From contig NC_064042.1 in the NCBI RefSeq assembly GCF_932526225.1, forward strand, positions 787,001-851,000: 64,000 nt of DNA, written 5' to 3'. The DNA is from Nematostella vectensis. Its lineage: Eukaryota; Cnidaria; Anthozoa; Actiniaria; Edwardsiidae. The first letter of the stretch is position 1. Every line of letters begins with the position of its first letter. Under the pieces are notes generated by a model. The model did no database searches. It was not told the origin of the DNA and saw nothing but the letters and a program-made list of their open reading frames with translations. A program made the position numbers and the translations under genes. Positions 1-13,700 of the stretch are shown piece after piece.

Positions 1-1599
1 AAATAAGCTTGCTGGATTTATTGATTATATGTATTCAATTTGTTCCTAGGAAGTTAACAAAAAACACAAAGCAAAGAGTTTGAGGAAATAAACAAATGTT
101 TGTGAACTTTAAGGTTCTATTTGAAGGGGCGCATTTTGTACAGGGAAGCATACATAGAATGCTTAACTGGTGGAGAGGGGAGAGGTAACAGTTTATTGAG
201 CATAATGTCAACAATAGCAGGGATAAGGGAGGGGCACTCTCTTCATACAATATTGCAGTTGTTACCTATTATTAAATAAGTTTGTAACATGTCTTTGTTT
301 ATTAAGCAAGGTATATTTCTGAGACAAGCAAACTCAAGTAAGAGCTGTTGAAATAACAGGTGAGTGTTAAAAGAAAAACAAATATCTGATTAGAAAACTA
401 CTGTAGATTCCTTTGCACCAAAATAAAAACAAACTTCATTTCGTTTGTTATTTTTGAGGAACGAGATGAGCTCTACAAGGCCAAGAAGAAATATGTATTG
501 CTCATCTAAATTATACAAGTAAATAATAATATTAAAAAGAATTACTGTAAGTAATTAGAGTGGTTTTCATTAACTCGTGAAACAAGGTGTGATAGTTAAA
601 CAGTAATAGTTAGTAAAACACAAAAAAGAACAATAGAATCAGATCACAACAAAGTGTAATACGCTAAAGCGTAGTTCACGGGTTAATGACGGTTTTGACA
701 TTTCAACCTTACATCCACATGAAGGTATTGCCTAATATCGAGTGCCCTACAGTAAGTGTTTTGCAGTCAAGTTGTTTTCTTTTAGTAGGCAAAAAATATT
801 CTAAATAATAGTAATCATAGCTATGGTCACCACTTACACATATAGAACTTGTAATGAAATGAAAGAAAAATATATATATATGCAGTCAAACAACAGAATT
901 GCATGATAACCTTGAATATATTGAATAAAGGACTGCAAAAAAACATCTTTTGTACTAGTTGCTTGAATTGACCCTTGGCTATTTTTAGCAGAATTCCCCT
1001 CCCCCTCTAAAAAAGAAATTAATAATAATAATAATAATAGAACAAAACTAAAAAGAAAACAAACACAACAGAGACCCCCACCAACAATTTTGATTTTTTT
1101 TACTTTCCTTTAAAATTGGAGTGTCATGGTTAAGAGATTTGCAATAGCTCTAGAGCCCTGACACAATGAACTTCAGTGAAATTCTAATACTGACTTATGA
1201 GCTTTTGGTACATGTGGGAGGCTTTAAACAAAACAAAAAAAATAACCCCAAACTGTCAATTAACATAGTTTTCAATAAAATATTGCATATTATTTAATAA
1301 GGTATTCACAGCTTTTAAAAAGTTCAACTGTTTGTTGACACTTAAAAGCCTACAATAATCAGTGACTCCAGACATGCGCAGTACTATGTTGCTGCCCCTT
1401 TAAAGTAAAATACAGCTTTACTTAGTCAGCGTAGACAAAATTGCGGATTTTGTCAATATTCTAATATGAAGATGTCAATATTCTCCACCCTTACGTCTTT
1501 ATTTCTATTTATTTTATGATTTTCACATGATACCAAAACAGCGTCTTTTTTCTTCGCTAATTTGATGTCATGTACACAATAAAAGAGATGCGCCCGTGC

Positions 1600-1940
1600 G
1601 CATGGCGAGTCCCCAAGGGACCCAAGACGCCCAAATAGACCTCTATTTTTTGTCATCCACAATCTCGGCGAGCTGTGCGTGGCGTAACCGTATTACAGGC
1701 CTGGGATCCTGGTTATTGTCCTCCCCATTAATGCGCGGGTTGGGATAACCTTGCAAGAGTGTTGTACAGCATATTCGCTCGGAAATATCGGTGCTTGGGG
1801 CCTTCGGGTTCTTTACAGCCTTCCGTAAAAGCCTTGTGCTGCCATACCGATTGGGTAATCCGTATGTATGGTTTCCGTTTTGTTCTTCAGACCGGGTTCG
1901 ATCCCAGGCCAATGGGCTTTTTTTTTTAATTCGTTTTTTT
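1600..1940 (+). repeat. SINE-like segment inside the macrosatellite monomer (example copy)
   Basis: This part of each monomer contains an A-box-like stretch (TGGCGTAACCG near 1680) and, about 210 bp further on, a B-box-like GGTTCGATCCC near 1896, followed directly by a run of T, as in RNA polymerase III transcription units. A diverged copy of the same 320 bp lies outside the array on the minus strand at about 39400-39740, so it is a dispersed element captured by the satellite. The distance between the two boxes is too long for a plain tRNA. Pol III origin is an inference. Confidence 0.5.
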
Positions 1941-2958
1941 TTCTTTGTGCTGGACCCCCTTAATCCTGATAGGTTATGCGCAAAAATAATAAAAAAAAGT
2001 GAGTTTGCAAAATAAGCTTGCTAGATTTATTGATTATATGTATTCAATTTGTTCCTAGGAAGTTAACAAAAAACACAAAGCAAAGAGTTTGAGGAAGTAA
2101 ACAAGTATGTGAACTTTAATGTTCTATTTGAAGGGGTGCATTTTGTACAGGGAAGCATACATAGAATGCTTAACTGGTGGAGAGGGAAGAGGTAAAAGTT
2201 TATTGAGCATAATTTCAACAATAGCAGGGGGAAGAGAGGGGCACTCTCTTCATACAATATTGCAGTTGTTACCTATTATTAAATAAGTTTGTAACATGTC
2301 TTTGTTTATTAATCAAGGTCTATTTCTGAGGCAAGCAAACTCAAGTAAGGCTGTTGAAATAACAGGTGAGTGTTAAAAGAAAAACAATTATCTGATTAGA
2401 AAACTACTGTAGATTCCTTTGCACCAAAATAAGAACAAACTTCATTTTGTTTGTTATTTATGAGGAACGAGATGAGCTCTACAAAGCCATAAAGAAATAT
2501 GTATTGCTCATGTAAATTATACAAGTAAATGATAATATTAAAAAAGAACTACTGTAAGTAATTAGAGTGGTTTTCATTAAAAGTTCAACTGTTTGTAGAC
2601 ACTTAAAAGCCTACAATAAACACTGACTCCAGACATGCGCAGTACTATGCTGCTGCCCCTTTAAAGTAAAATACAGCTTTACTTAGTCAGCGTAGACAAT
2701 ATTACGGATTTTGTCAATATTCTAATATGAATATGTCAATATTCTCCCCCCTTACGTCTTTATTTCTTTTTATTTTATGCTTTTTACATGATACCAAAAC
2801 AGCGTCTTTTTTCTTCGCTAATTTGATGTCATGTACACAATAAAAGAGATGCGCCCGTGCGCATGGCGAGTCCCCAAGGGACCCAAGACGCCCAAATAGA
2901 CCTCTATTTTTTGTCATCCACAGTCTCGGCGAGCTGTGCGTGGCGTAACCGTATTACA

Positions 2959-3579
2959 CCGTAAACCCTCGGCGCGATTAGAAGAACTTTGAAACCCTGC
3001 GAGCCTGCAGTAAAAGAACGTGCTTATTTATCGCTCGTACGACTATCACTGGAATATGCCTCAGCGGCATGGAGCCCTTATACAGACACAGACGTAAATA
3101 GATTAGAACAAGTACAAAAGAACGCAGCCAGATTTGTAACAAACAATGGAGCTAGCTCCACAGAGCTTGTGAAACAACTAAAATGGGATACGCTTGAAAC
3201 TAGAAGTCTATTCCACCAGTCAGTTCTAATGTTTAAATTCTATAACAACCTTGTGGCCTGCCCTCTCCCTACATCTGTTTCTCAACCTTCATATAGAGTC
3301 ACTAGGAGGCATAACCATAGTTTTTTGCAACTACAGTCTAATATTCTATCCTATAATTATTCCTTTTTTCCAAGAGCTATAAGAATCTGGAACTTACTTC
3401 CAAGTAACGTTGTCAATCAAGTAACCCTAGAGGCATTTAAAACAGCCGCTCTGCCGGCCATCAGGCAGCTAAAGGTGCCTTCGCACCTACGCCGGCTTTA
3501 AAGCTGACCAACCCTCCCATTACTAGCGTAAGCTATATATACATGTGAATAGGGAGTATTTTATTTAAATTTATTTACA
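2959..3579 (+). mobile_element. 5'-truncated LINE (CR1/L2-like tail) inserted in a satellite monomer
   Basis: The insertion interrupts the monomer between CGTATTACA and GGCCTGCGATC and is bounded by a TTACA duplication (2954-2958 and 3575-3579). The satellite copy at 12775-12800 shows the same place empty. The open frame at 2989-3501 gives about 170 residues typical of the extreme C-terminal end of non-LTR retrotransposon reverse transcriptases. It has a leucine/tyrosine-rich start (LVRLSLEYASAAWSPY), then a run like RLEQVQKNAARFV, then WDTLETRR-like and FFPRAIRIWNLLP-like blocks. No reverse transcriptase catalytic motif is present, so it is a dead 3' fragment. The clade is an inference. Confidence 0.8.
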
Positions 3580-6500
3580 GGCCTGCGATCCTGGTTATTG
3601 TCCTGCCCATTAATGCGCGGGTTGAGATTACCTTGCAAGAGTGTTGTACATCATATTCGCTCGGAAATATCGGTGCTTGGGGCCTTCGGGTTCATTACAG
3701 CCTTCCGTAAAAGCCTTGTGCTGCCATACCGATTGGGTAATCCGTATGTATGGTTTCCGTTTTGTTCTTCAGACCGGGTTCGATCCCAGGCCAATGGGCT
3801 TTTTTTTTTATTTGTTTTCTTTCTTTGTGCTTGACCCCCTTAATCCTGATTGGTTTTGCGCAAAAATAATAAAAAAAAGTGAGTTTGCAAAATAAGCTTG
3901 CTGGATTTATTGATTATATGTATTCAATTTGTTCCTAGAAAGTTAACAAAAAACACAAAGCAAAGAGTTTGAGGAAATAAACAAATGTTTGTGAACTTTA
4001 AGGTTCTATTTGAAGGGGCGCATTTTGTACAGGGAAGCATACATAGAATGCTTAACTGGTGGAGAGGGGAGAGGTAACAGTTTATTGAGCATAATGTCAA
4101 CAATAGCAGGGATAAGGGAGGGGCACTCTCTTCATACAATATTGCAGTTGTTACCTATTATTAAATAAGTTTGTAACATGTCTTTGTTTATTAAGCAAGG
4201 TATATTTCTGAGACAAGCAAACTCAAGTAAGAGCTGTTGAAATAACAGGTGAGTGTTAAAAGAAAAACAAATATCTGATTAGAAAACTACTGTAGATTCA
4301 TTTGCACCAAAATAAAAACAAACTTCATTTCGTTTGTTATTTTTGAGGAACGAGATGAGCTCTACAAGGCCAAGAAGAAATATGTATTGCTCATCTAAAT
4401 TATACAAGTAAATAATAATATTAAAAAAGAATTACTGTAAGTAATTAGAGTGGTTTTCATTAACTCGTGAAACAAGGTGTGATAGTTAAACAGTAAGAGT
4501 TAGTAAAACACAAAAAAGAACAATAGAATCAGATCACAACAAAGTGTAATACGCTAAAGCGTAGTTCACGGGTTAATGACGGTTTTGACATTTCAACCTT
4601 ACATCCACATGAAGGTAATGCCTAATATCGAGTGCCCTACAGTAAGTGTTTTGCAGTCAAGTTGTTTTCTTTTAGTAGGCAAAAAATATTCTAAATAATA
4701 GTAATCATAGCTATGGTCACCACTTACACATATAGAACTTGTAATGAAATGAAAGAAAAATATATATATATGCAGTCAAACAACAGAATTGCATGATAAC
4801 CTTGAATATATTGAATAAAGGACTGCAAAAAAACATCTTTTGTACTAGTTGCTTGAATTGACCCTTGGCTATTTTTAGCTGAATTTCCCTCCCCCTCTAA
4901 AAAAGAAAATAATAATAATAATAATAGAACAAAACTAAAAAGAAAACAAACACAACAGAGACCCCCACCAACAATTTTGATTTTTTTACTTTCCTTTAAA
5001 AGGGGAGTGTCATGGTTAAGAGATTTGCAATAGCTCTAGAGCCCTGACACAATGAACTTCAGTGAAATTCTAATACTGACTTATGAGCTTTTGGTACATG
5101 TGGGAGGCTTTAAACAAAACAAAAAAAATAACCACAAACTGTCAATTAACATAGTTTTCAATAAAATATTGCATATTATTTAATAAGGTATTCACAGCTT
5201 TTAAAAAGTTCAACTGTTTGTTGACACTTAAAAGCCTACAATAATCACTGACTCCAGACATGCGCAGTACTATGTTGCTGCCCCTTTAAAGTAAAATACA
5301 GCTTTACTTAGTCAGCGTAGACAAAATTGCGGATTTTGTCAATATTCTAATATGAAGATGTCAATATTCTCCACCCTTACGTCTTTATTTCTATTTATTT
5401 TATGATTTTCACATGATACCAAAACAGCGTCTTTTTTCTTCGCTAATTTGATGTCATGTACACAATAAAAGAGATGCGCCCGTGCGCATGGCGAGTCCCC
5501 AAGGGACCCAAGACGCCCAAATAGACCTCTATTTTTTGTCATCCACAATCTCGGCGAGCTGTGCGTGGCGTAACCGTATTACAGGCCTGGGATCCTGGTT
5601 ATTGTCCTCCCCATTAATGCGCGGGTTGGGATAACCTTGCAAGAGTGTTGTACAGCATATTCGCTCGGAAATATCGGTGCTTGGGGCCTTCGGGTTCTTT
5701 ACAGCCTTCCGTAAAAGCCTTGTGCTGCCATACCGATTGGGTAATCCGTATGTATGGTTTCCGTTTTGTTCTTCAGACCGGGTTCGATCCCAGGCCAATG
5801 GGCTTTTTTTTTTAATTCGTTTTTTTTTCTTTGTGCTGGACCCCCTTAATCCTGATAGGTTATGCGCAAAAATAATAAAAAAAAGTGAGTTTGCAAAATA
5901 AGCTTGCTAGATTTATTGATTATATGTATTCAATTTGTTCCTAGGAAGTTAACAAAAAACACAAAGCAAAGAGTTTGAGGAAGTAAACAAGTATGTGAAC
6001 TTTAATGTTCTATTTGAAGGGGTGCATTTTGTACAGGGAAGCATACATAGAATGCTTAACTGGTGGAGAGGGAAGAGGTAAAAGTTTATTGAGCATAATT
6101 TCAACAATAGCAGGGGGAAGAGAGGGGCACTCTCTTCATACAATATTGCAGTTGTTACCTATTATTAAATAAGTTTGTAACATGTCTTTGTTTATTAATC
6201 AAGGTCTATTTCTGAGGCAAGCAAACTCAAGTAAGGCTGTTGAAATAACAGGTGAGTGTTAAAAGAAAAACAATTATCTGATTAGAAAACTACTGTAGAT
6301 TCCTTTGCACCAAAATAAGAACAAACTTCATTTTGTTTATTATTTATGAGGAACGAGATGAGCTCTACAAAGCCATAAAGAAATATGTATTGCTCATGTA
6401 AATTATACAAGTAAATGATAATATTAAAAAAGAACTACTGTAAGTAATTAGAGTGGTTTTCATTAAAAGTTCAACTGTTTGTAGACACTTAAAAGCCTAC

Positions 6501-6844
6501 AATAAACACTGACTCCAGACATGCGCAGTACTATGCTGCTGCCCCTTTAAAGTAAAATACAGCTTTACTTAGTCAGCGTAGACAATATTACGGATTTTGT
6601 CAATATTCTAATATGAATATGTCAATATTCTCCCCCCTTACGTCTTTATTTCTTTTTATTTTATGCTTTTTACATGATACCAAAACAGCGTCTTTTTTCT
6701 TCGCTAATTTGATGTCATGTACACAATAAAAGAGATGCGCCCGTGCTCATGGCGAGTCCCCAAAGGACCCAAGACGCCCAAATAGACCTCTATTTTTTGT
6801 CATCCACAGTCTCGGCGAGCTGTGCGTGGCGTAACCGTATTACA

Positions 6845-7465
6845 CCGTAAACCCTCGGCGCGATTAGAAGAACTTTGAAACCCTGCGAGCCTGCAGTAAA
6901 AGAACGTGCTTATTTATCGCTCGTACGACTATCACTGGAATATGCCTCAGCGGCATGGAGCCCTTATACAGACACAGACGTAAATAGATTAGAACAAGTA
7001 CAAAAGAACGCAGCCAGATTTGTAACAAACAATGGAGCTAGCTCCACAGAGCTTGTGAAACAACTAAAATGGGATACGCTTGAAACTAGAAGTCTATTCC
7101 ACCAGTCAGTTCTAATGTTTAAATTCTATAACAACCTTGTGGCCTGCCCTCTCCCTACATCTGTTTCTCAACCTTCATATAGAGTCACTAGGAGGCATAA
7201 CCATAGTTTTTTGCAACTACAGTCTAATATTCTATCCTATAATTATTCCTTTTTTCCAAGAGCTATAAGAATCTGGAACTTACTTCCAAGTAACGTTGTC
7301 AATCAAGTAACCCTAGAGGCATTTAAAACAGCCGCTCTGCCGGCCATCAGGCAGCTAAAGGTGCCTTCGCACCTACGCCGGCTTTAAAGCTGACCAACCC
7401 TCCCATTACTAGCGTAAGCTATATATACATGTGAATAGGGAGTATTTTATTTAAATTTATTTACA
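6845..7465 (+). mobile_element. Second copy of the same truncated LINE in the satellite
   Basis: This copy lies 3886 bp after the first and gives the same 170-residue tail (6875-7387). Both ends sit at the same satellite base, so the two copies come from amplification of one LINE-bearing dimer rather than two insertions. Confidence 0.8.
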
Positions 7466-10400
7466 GGCCTGCGATCCTGGTTATTGTCCTGCCCATTAAT
7501 GCGCGGGTTGAGATTACCTTGCAAGAGTGTTGTACATCATATTCGCTCGGAAATATCGGTGCTTGGGGCCTTCGGGTTCATTACAGCCTTCCGTAAAAGC
7601 CTTGTGCTGCCATACCGATTGGGTAATCCGTATGTATGGTTTCCGTTTTGTTCTTCAGACCGGGTTCGATCCCAGGCCAATGGGCTTTTTTTTTTATTTG
7701 TTTTCTTTCTTTGTGCTTGACCCCCTTAATCCTGATTGGTTTTGCGCAAAAATAATAAAAAAAAAGTGAGTTTGCAAAATAAGCTTGCTGGATTTATTGA
7801 TTATATGTATTCAATTTGTTCCTAGAAAGTTAACAAAAAACACAAAGCAAAGAGTTTGAGGAAATAAACAAATGTTTGTGAACTTTAAGGTTCTATTTGA
7901 AGGGGCGCATTTTGTACAGGGAAGCATACATAGAATGCTTAACTGGTGGAGAGGGGAGAGGTAACAGTTTATTGAGCATAATGTCAACAATAGCAGGGAT
8001 AAGGGAGGGGCACTCTCTTCATACAATATTGCAGTTGTTACCTATTATTAAATAAGTTTGTAACATGTCTTTGTTTATTAAGCAAGGTATATTTTTGAGA
8101 CAAGCAAACTCAAGTAAGAGCTGTTGAAATAACAGGTGAGTGTTAAAAGAAAAACAAATATCTGATTAGAAAACTACTGTAGATTCATTTGCACCAAAAT
8201 AAAAACAAACTTCATTTCGTTTGTTATTTTTGAGGAACGAGATGAGCTCTACAAGGCCAAGAAGAAATATGTATTGCTCATCTAAATTATACAAGTAAAT
8301 GATAATATTAAAAAAGAATTACTGTAAGTAATTAGAGTGGTTTTCATTAACTCGTGAAACAAGGTGTGATAGTTAAACAGTAAGAGTTAGTAAAACACAA
8401 AAAAGAACAATAGAATCAGATCACAACAAAGTGTAATACGCTAAAGCGTAGTTCACGGGTTAATGACGGTTTTGACATTTCAACCTTACATCCACATGAA
8501 GGTAATGCCTAATATCGAGTGCCCTACAGTAAGTGTTTTGCAGTCAAGTTGTTTTCTTTTAGTAGGCAAAAAATATTCTAAATAATAGTAATCATAGCTA
8601 TGGTCACCACTTACACATATAGAACTTGTAATGAAATGAAAGAAAAATATATATATATGCAGTCAAACAACAGAATTGCATGATAACCTTGAATATATTG
8701 AATAAAGGACTGCAAAAAAACATCTTTTGTACTAGTTGCTTGAATTGACCCTTGGCTATTTTTAGCTGAATTTCCCTCCCCCTCTAAAAAAGAAAATAAT
8801 AATAATAATAATAGAACAAAACTAAAAAGAAAACAAACACAACAGAGACCCCCACCAACAATTTTGATTTTTTTACTTTCCTTTAAAAGGGGAGTGTCAT
8901 GGTTAAGAGATTTGCAATAGCTCTAGAGCCCTGACACAATGAACTTCAGTGAAATTCTAATACTGACTTATGAGCTTTTGGTACATGTGGGAGACTTTAA
9001 ACAAAACAAAAAAAAATGACCACAAACTGTCAATAACATAGTTTTCAATATAATATTGCATATTATTTAATAAGGTATTCACAGCTTTTGAAAAGTTCAA
9101 CTGTTTGTTGACACTTAAAAGCCTACAATAATCACTGACTCCAGACATGCGCAGTACTATGTTGCTGCCCCTTTAAAGTAAAATACAGCTTTACTTAGTC
9201 AGCGTAGACAATATTGCGGATTTTGTCAATATTCTAATATGAATATTTCAATATTCTCCCCCTTTACGTCTTTATTTCTATTTATTTTATTCTTTTCACA
9301 TGATACCAAAACAGCGTCTTTTTTCTTCGCTAATTTGATGTCATGTACACTATAAAAGGGATGCGCCCGTGCGCATGGCGAGTCCCCAAGGGACCCAAGA
9401 CGCCCAAATAGACCTCTATTTTTTGTCATCCACAATCTCGGCGAGCTGTGCGTGGCGTAACCGTATTACAGGCCTGGGATCCTGGTTATTGTCCTCCCCA
9501 TTAATGCGCGGGTTGGGATAACCTTGCAAGAGTGTTGTACAGCATATTCGCTCGGAAATATCGGTGCTTGGGGCCTTCGGGTTCTTTACAGCCTTCCGTA
9601 AAAGCCTTGTGCTGCCATACCGATTGGGTAATCCGTATGTGTGGTTTCCGTTTTGTTCTTCAGACCGGGTTCGATCCCAGGCCAATAGGCCTTTTTTTTT
9701 AGTTCGTTTTTTTTTCTTTGTGCTGGACCCCCTTAATCCTGATAGGTTTTGCGCAAAAATAATAAAAAAAAGTGAGTTTGCAAAATAAGCTTGCTAGATT
9801 TATTGATTATATGTATTCAATTTGTTCCTAGGAAGTTAACAAAAAACACAAAGCAAAGAGTTTGAGGAAGTAAACAAGTATGTGAACTTTAATGTTCTAT
9901 TTGAAGGGGTGCATTTTGTACAGGGAAGCATACATAGAATGCTTAACTGGTGGAGAGGGGAGAGGTAACAGTTTATTGAGCATAATGTCAACAATAGCAG
10001 GGGGAAGGAAGGGGCACTCTCTTCATACAATATTGCAGTTGTTACCTATTATTAAATAAGTTTGTAAGATATATTTGTTTATTAAGCAAGGTCTATTTCT
10101 GAGACAAGCAAACTCAAGTGAGAGCTGTTGAAATAACAGGTGAGTTTTAAAAGAAAAACAATTATCTGATTAGAAAACTACTGTAGATTCCTTTGCACCA
10201 AAATAAGAACAAACTTCATTTCGTTTGTTATTTTTGAGGAACGAGATGAACTCTACAAGGCCAAGAATAAATATGTATTGCTCATCTAAATTATACAAGT
10301 AAATAATAATATTAGAAAAGAATTAATGTAAGTAATTAGAGTGGTTTTCATTAACTCGTGAAACAAGGTGTGATAGTTAAACAGTAATAGTTAGTAAAAC

Positions 10401-10647
10401 AGAAAAAAGAACAATAGAATCAGATCACAACAAAGTGTAATACGCTAAAGCGTAGTTCACGGGTTAATGAAGGTTTTGACATTTCAACCTTACATCCACA
10501 TGAAAGTAATGCCTAATATCGAGTGCCCTACAGTAAGTGTTTTGCAGTCAAGTTGTTTTCTTTTAGTAGGTAAAAAAATATTCTAAATAATTGTAATCAT
10601 AGCTATGGTCAATACTCACACATATAGAACTTGTAATGAAAAGAAAG

Positions 10648-10655
<8 letters not shown>

Positions 10656-10712
<57 letters not shown>
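10656..10712. repeat. (TA)n microsatellite
   Basis: A pure TA run of about 55 bp lies in the monomer that starts at 9783. The other full monomers have only four or five TA units at the same place (for example near 871 and 4760), so this copy has expanded. It explains the apparent poly-(Tyr-Ile) frame on the minus strand. Confidence 0.95.
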
Positions 10713-10716
<4 letters not shown>

Positions 10717-13700
10717 GTCAAACAACAGAATTGCATGATAACCTTGAATATATTGAATAAAGGACTGCAAAAAAACATCTTTTGTACTAGTTGCTTGAAT
10801 TGACCCTTGGCTATTTTTAGCTGAATTCCCCTCCCCCTCTAAAAAAGAAAATAATAATAATAATAGAACAAAACTAAAAAGAAAACAAACACAACAGAGA
10901 CCCCCACCAACAATTTTGATTTTTTTTTTACTTTCCTTTAAAAGGGGAGTGTCCTGGTTAAGAGATTTGCAATAGCTCTAAAGCCCTGACACAATGAACT
11001 TCAGTGAAATTCTAATACTGACTTATGAGCTTTTGGTACATGTGGGAGACTTTAAACAAAACAAAAAAATGACCACAAACTGTCAATTAACATAGTTTTC
11101 AATATAATATTGCATATTATTTAATAAGGTATTCACAGCTTTTAAAAAGTTCAACTGTTTGTTGACACTTAAAAGCCTACAATAATCACTGACTCCAGAC
11201 ATGCGCAGTACTATGTTGCTGCCCCTTTAAAGTAAAATACAGCTTTACTTAGTCAGCTAAGACAAAATTGCGGATTTTGTCAATATTCTAATATGAAGAT
11301 GTCAATATTCTCCCCCCTTACGTCTTTATTTCTATTTATTTTATGATTTTCACATGATACCAAAACAGCGTCTTTTTTCTTCGCTAATTTGATGTCATGT
11401 ACACAATAAAAGAGATGCGCCCGTGCGCATGGCGAGTCCCCAAGGGACCCAAGACGCCCAAATAGACCTCTATTTTTTGGCATCCACAATCTCGGCGAGC
11501 TGTGCGTGGCGTAACCGTATTACAGGCCTGGGATCCTGGTTATTGTCCTCCCCATTAATGCGCGGGTTGGAATAACCTTGCAAGAGTGTTGTACAGCATA
11601 TTCGATCGGAAATATCGGTGCTTGGGGCCTTCGGGTTCTTTACAGCCTTCCGTAAAAGCCTTGTGCTGCCATACCGATTGGGTAATCCGTATGTATGGTT
11701 TCCGTTTTGTTCTTCAGACCGGGTTCGATCCCAGGCCAATGGGCTTTTTTTTTTAATTCGTCTTTTTTTTTCTTTGTGCTGGACCCCCTTAATCCTGATA
11801 GGTTATGCGCAAAAATAATAAAAAAAAGTGAGTTTGCAAAATAAGCTTGCTAGATTTATTGATTATATGTATTCAATTTGTTCCTAGGAAGTTAACAAAA
11901 AACACAAAGCAAAGAGTTTGAGGAAGTAAACAAGTATGTGAACTTTAATGTTCTATTTGAAGGGGTGCATTTTGTACAGGGAAGCATACATAGAATGCTT
12001 AACTGGTGGAGAGGGAAGAGGTAAAAGTTTATTGAGCATAATTTCAACAATAGCAGGGGGAAGAGAGGGGCACTCTCTTCATACAATATTGCAGTTGTTA
12101 CCTATTATTAAATAAGTTTGTAACATGTCTTTGTTTATTAATCAAGGTCTATTTCTGAGACAAGCAAACTCAAGTAAGGCTGTTGAAATAACAGGTGAGT
12201 GTTAAAAGAAAAACAATTATCTGATTAGAAAACTACTGTAGATTCCTTTGCACCAAAATAAGAACAAACTTCATTTTGTTTGTTATTTATGAGGAACGAG
12301 ATGAGCTCTACAAAGCCATAAAGAAATATGTATTGCTCATGTAAATTATACAAGTAAATGATAATATTAAAAAAGAACTACTGTAAGTAATTAGAGTGGT
12401 TTTCATTAAAAGTTCAACTGTTTGTAGACACTTGAAAGCCTACAATAAACACTGACTCCAGACATGCGCAGTACTATGCTGCTGCCCCTTTAAAGTAAAA
12501 TACAGCTTTACTTAGTCAGCGTAGACAATATTACGGATTTTGTCAATATTCTAATATGAATATGTCAATATTCTCCCCCCTTACGTCTTTATTTCTATTT
12601 ATTTTATGATTTTCACATGATACCAAAACAGCGTCTTTTTTCTTCGCTAATTTGATGTCATGTACACAATAAAAGAGATGCGCCCGTGCGCATGGCGAGT
12701 CCCCAAGGGACCCAAGACGCCCAAATAGACCTCTATTTTTTGTCATCCACAGTCTCGGCGAGCTGTGCGTGGCGTAACCGTATTACAGGCCTGCGATCCT
12801 GGTTATTGTCCTGCCCATTAATGCGCGGGTTGAGATTACCTTGCAAGAGTGTTGTACATCATATTCGCTCGGAAATATCGGTGCTTGGGGCCTTCGGGTT
12901 CATTACAGCCTTCCGTAAAAAGCCTTGTGCTGCCATACCGATTGGGTAATCCGTATGTATGGTTTCCGTTTTGTTCTTCAGACCGGGTTCGATCCCAGGC
13001 CAATGGGCTTTTTTTTTTATTCGTTTTCTTTCTTTGTGCTTGACCCCCCTAATCCTGATTGGTTTTGCGCAAAAATAATAAAAAAAAGTGAGTTTGCAAA
13101 ATAAGCTTGCTGGATTTATTGATTATATGTATTCAATTTGTTCCTAGGAAGTTAACAAAAAACACAAAGCAAAGAGTTTGAGGAAATAAACAAATGTTTG
13201 TGAACTTTAAGGTTCTATTTGAAGGGGCGCATTTTGTACAGGGAAGCATACATAGAATGCTTAACTGGTGGAGAGGGGAGAGGTAACAGTTTATTGAGCA
13301 TAATGTCAACAATAGCAGGGATAAGGGAGGGGCACTCTCTTCATACAATATTGCAGTTGTTACCTATTATTAAATAAGTTTGTAACATGTCTTTGTTTAT
13401 TAAGCAAGGTATATTTCTGAGACAAGCAAACTCAAGTAAGAGCTGTTGAAATAACAGGTGAGTGTTAAAAGAAAAACAAATATCTGATTAGAAAACTACT
13501 GTAGATTCCTTTGCACCAAAATAAAAACAAACTTCATTTCGTTTGTTATTTTTGAGGAACGAGATGAGCTCTACAAGGCCAAGAAGAAATATGTATTGCT
13601 CATCTAAATTATACAAGTAAATAATAATATTAAAAAAGAATTACTGTAAGTAATTAGAGTGGTTTTCATTAACTCGTGAAACAAGGTGTGATAGTTAAAC

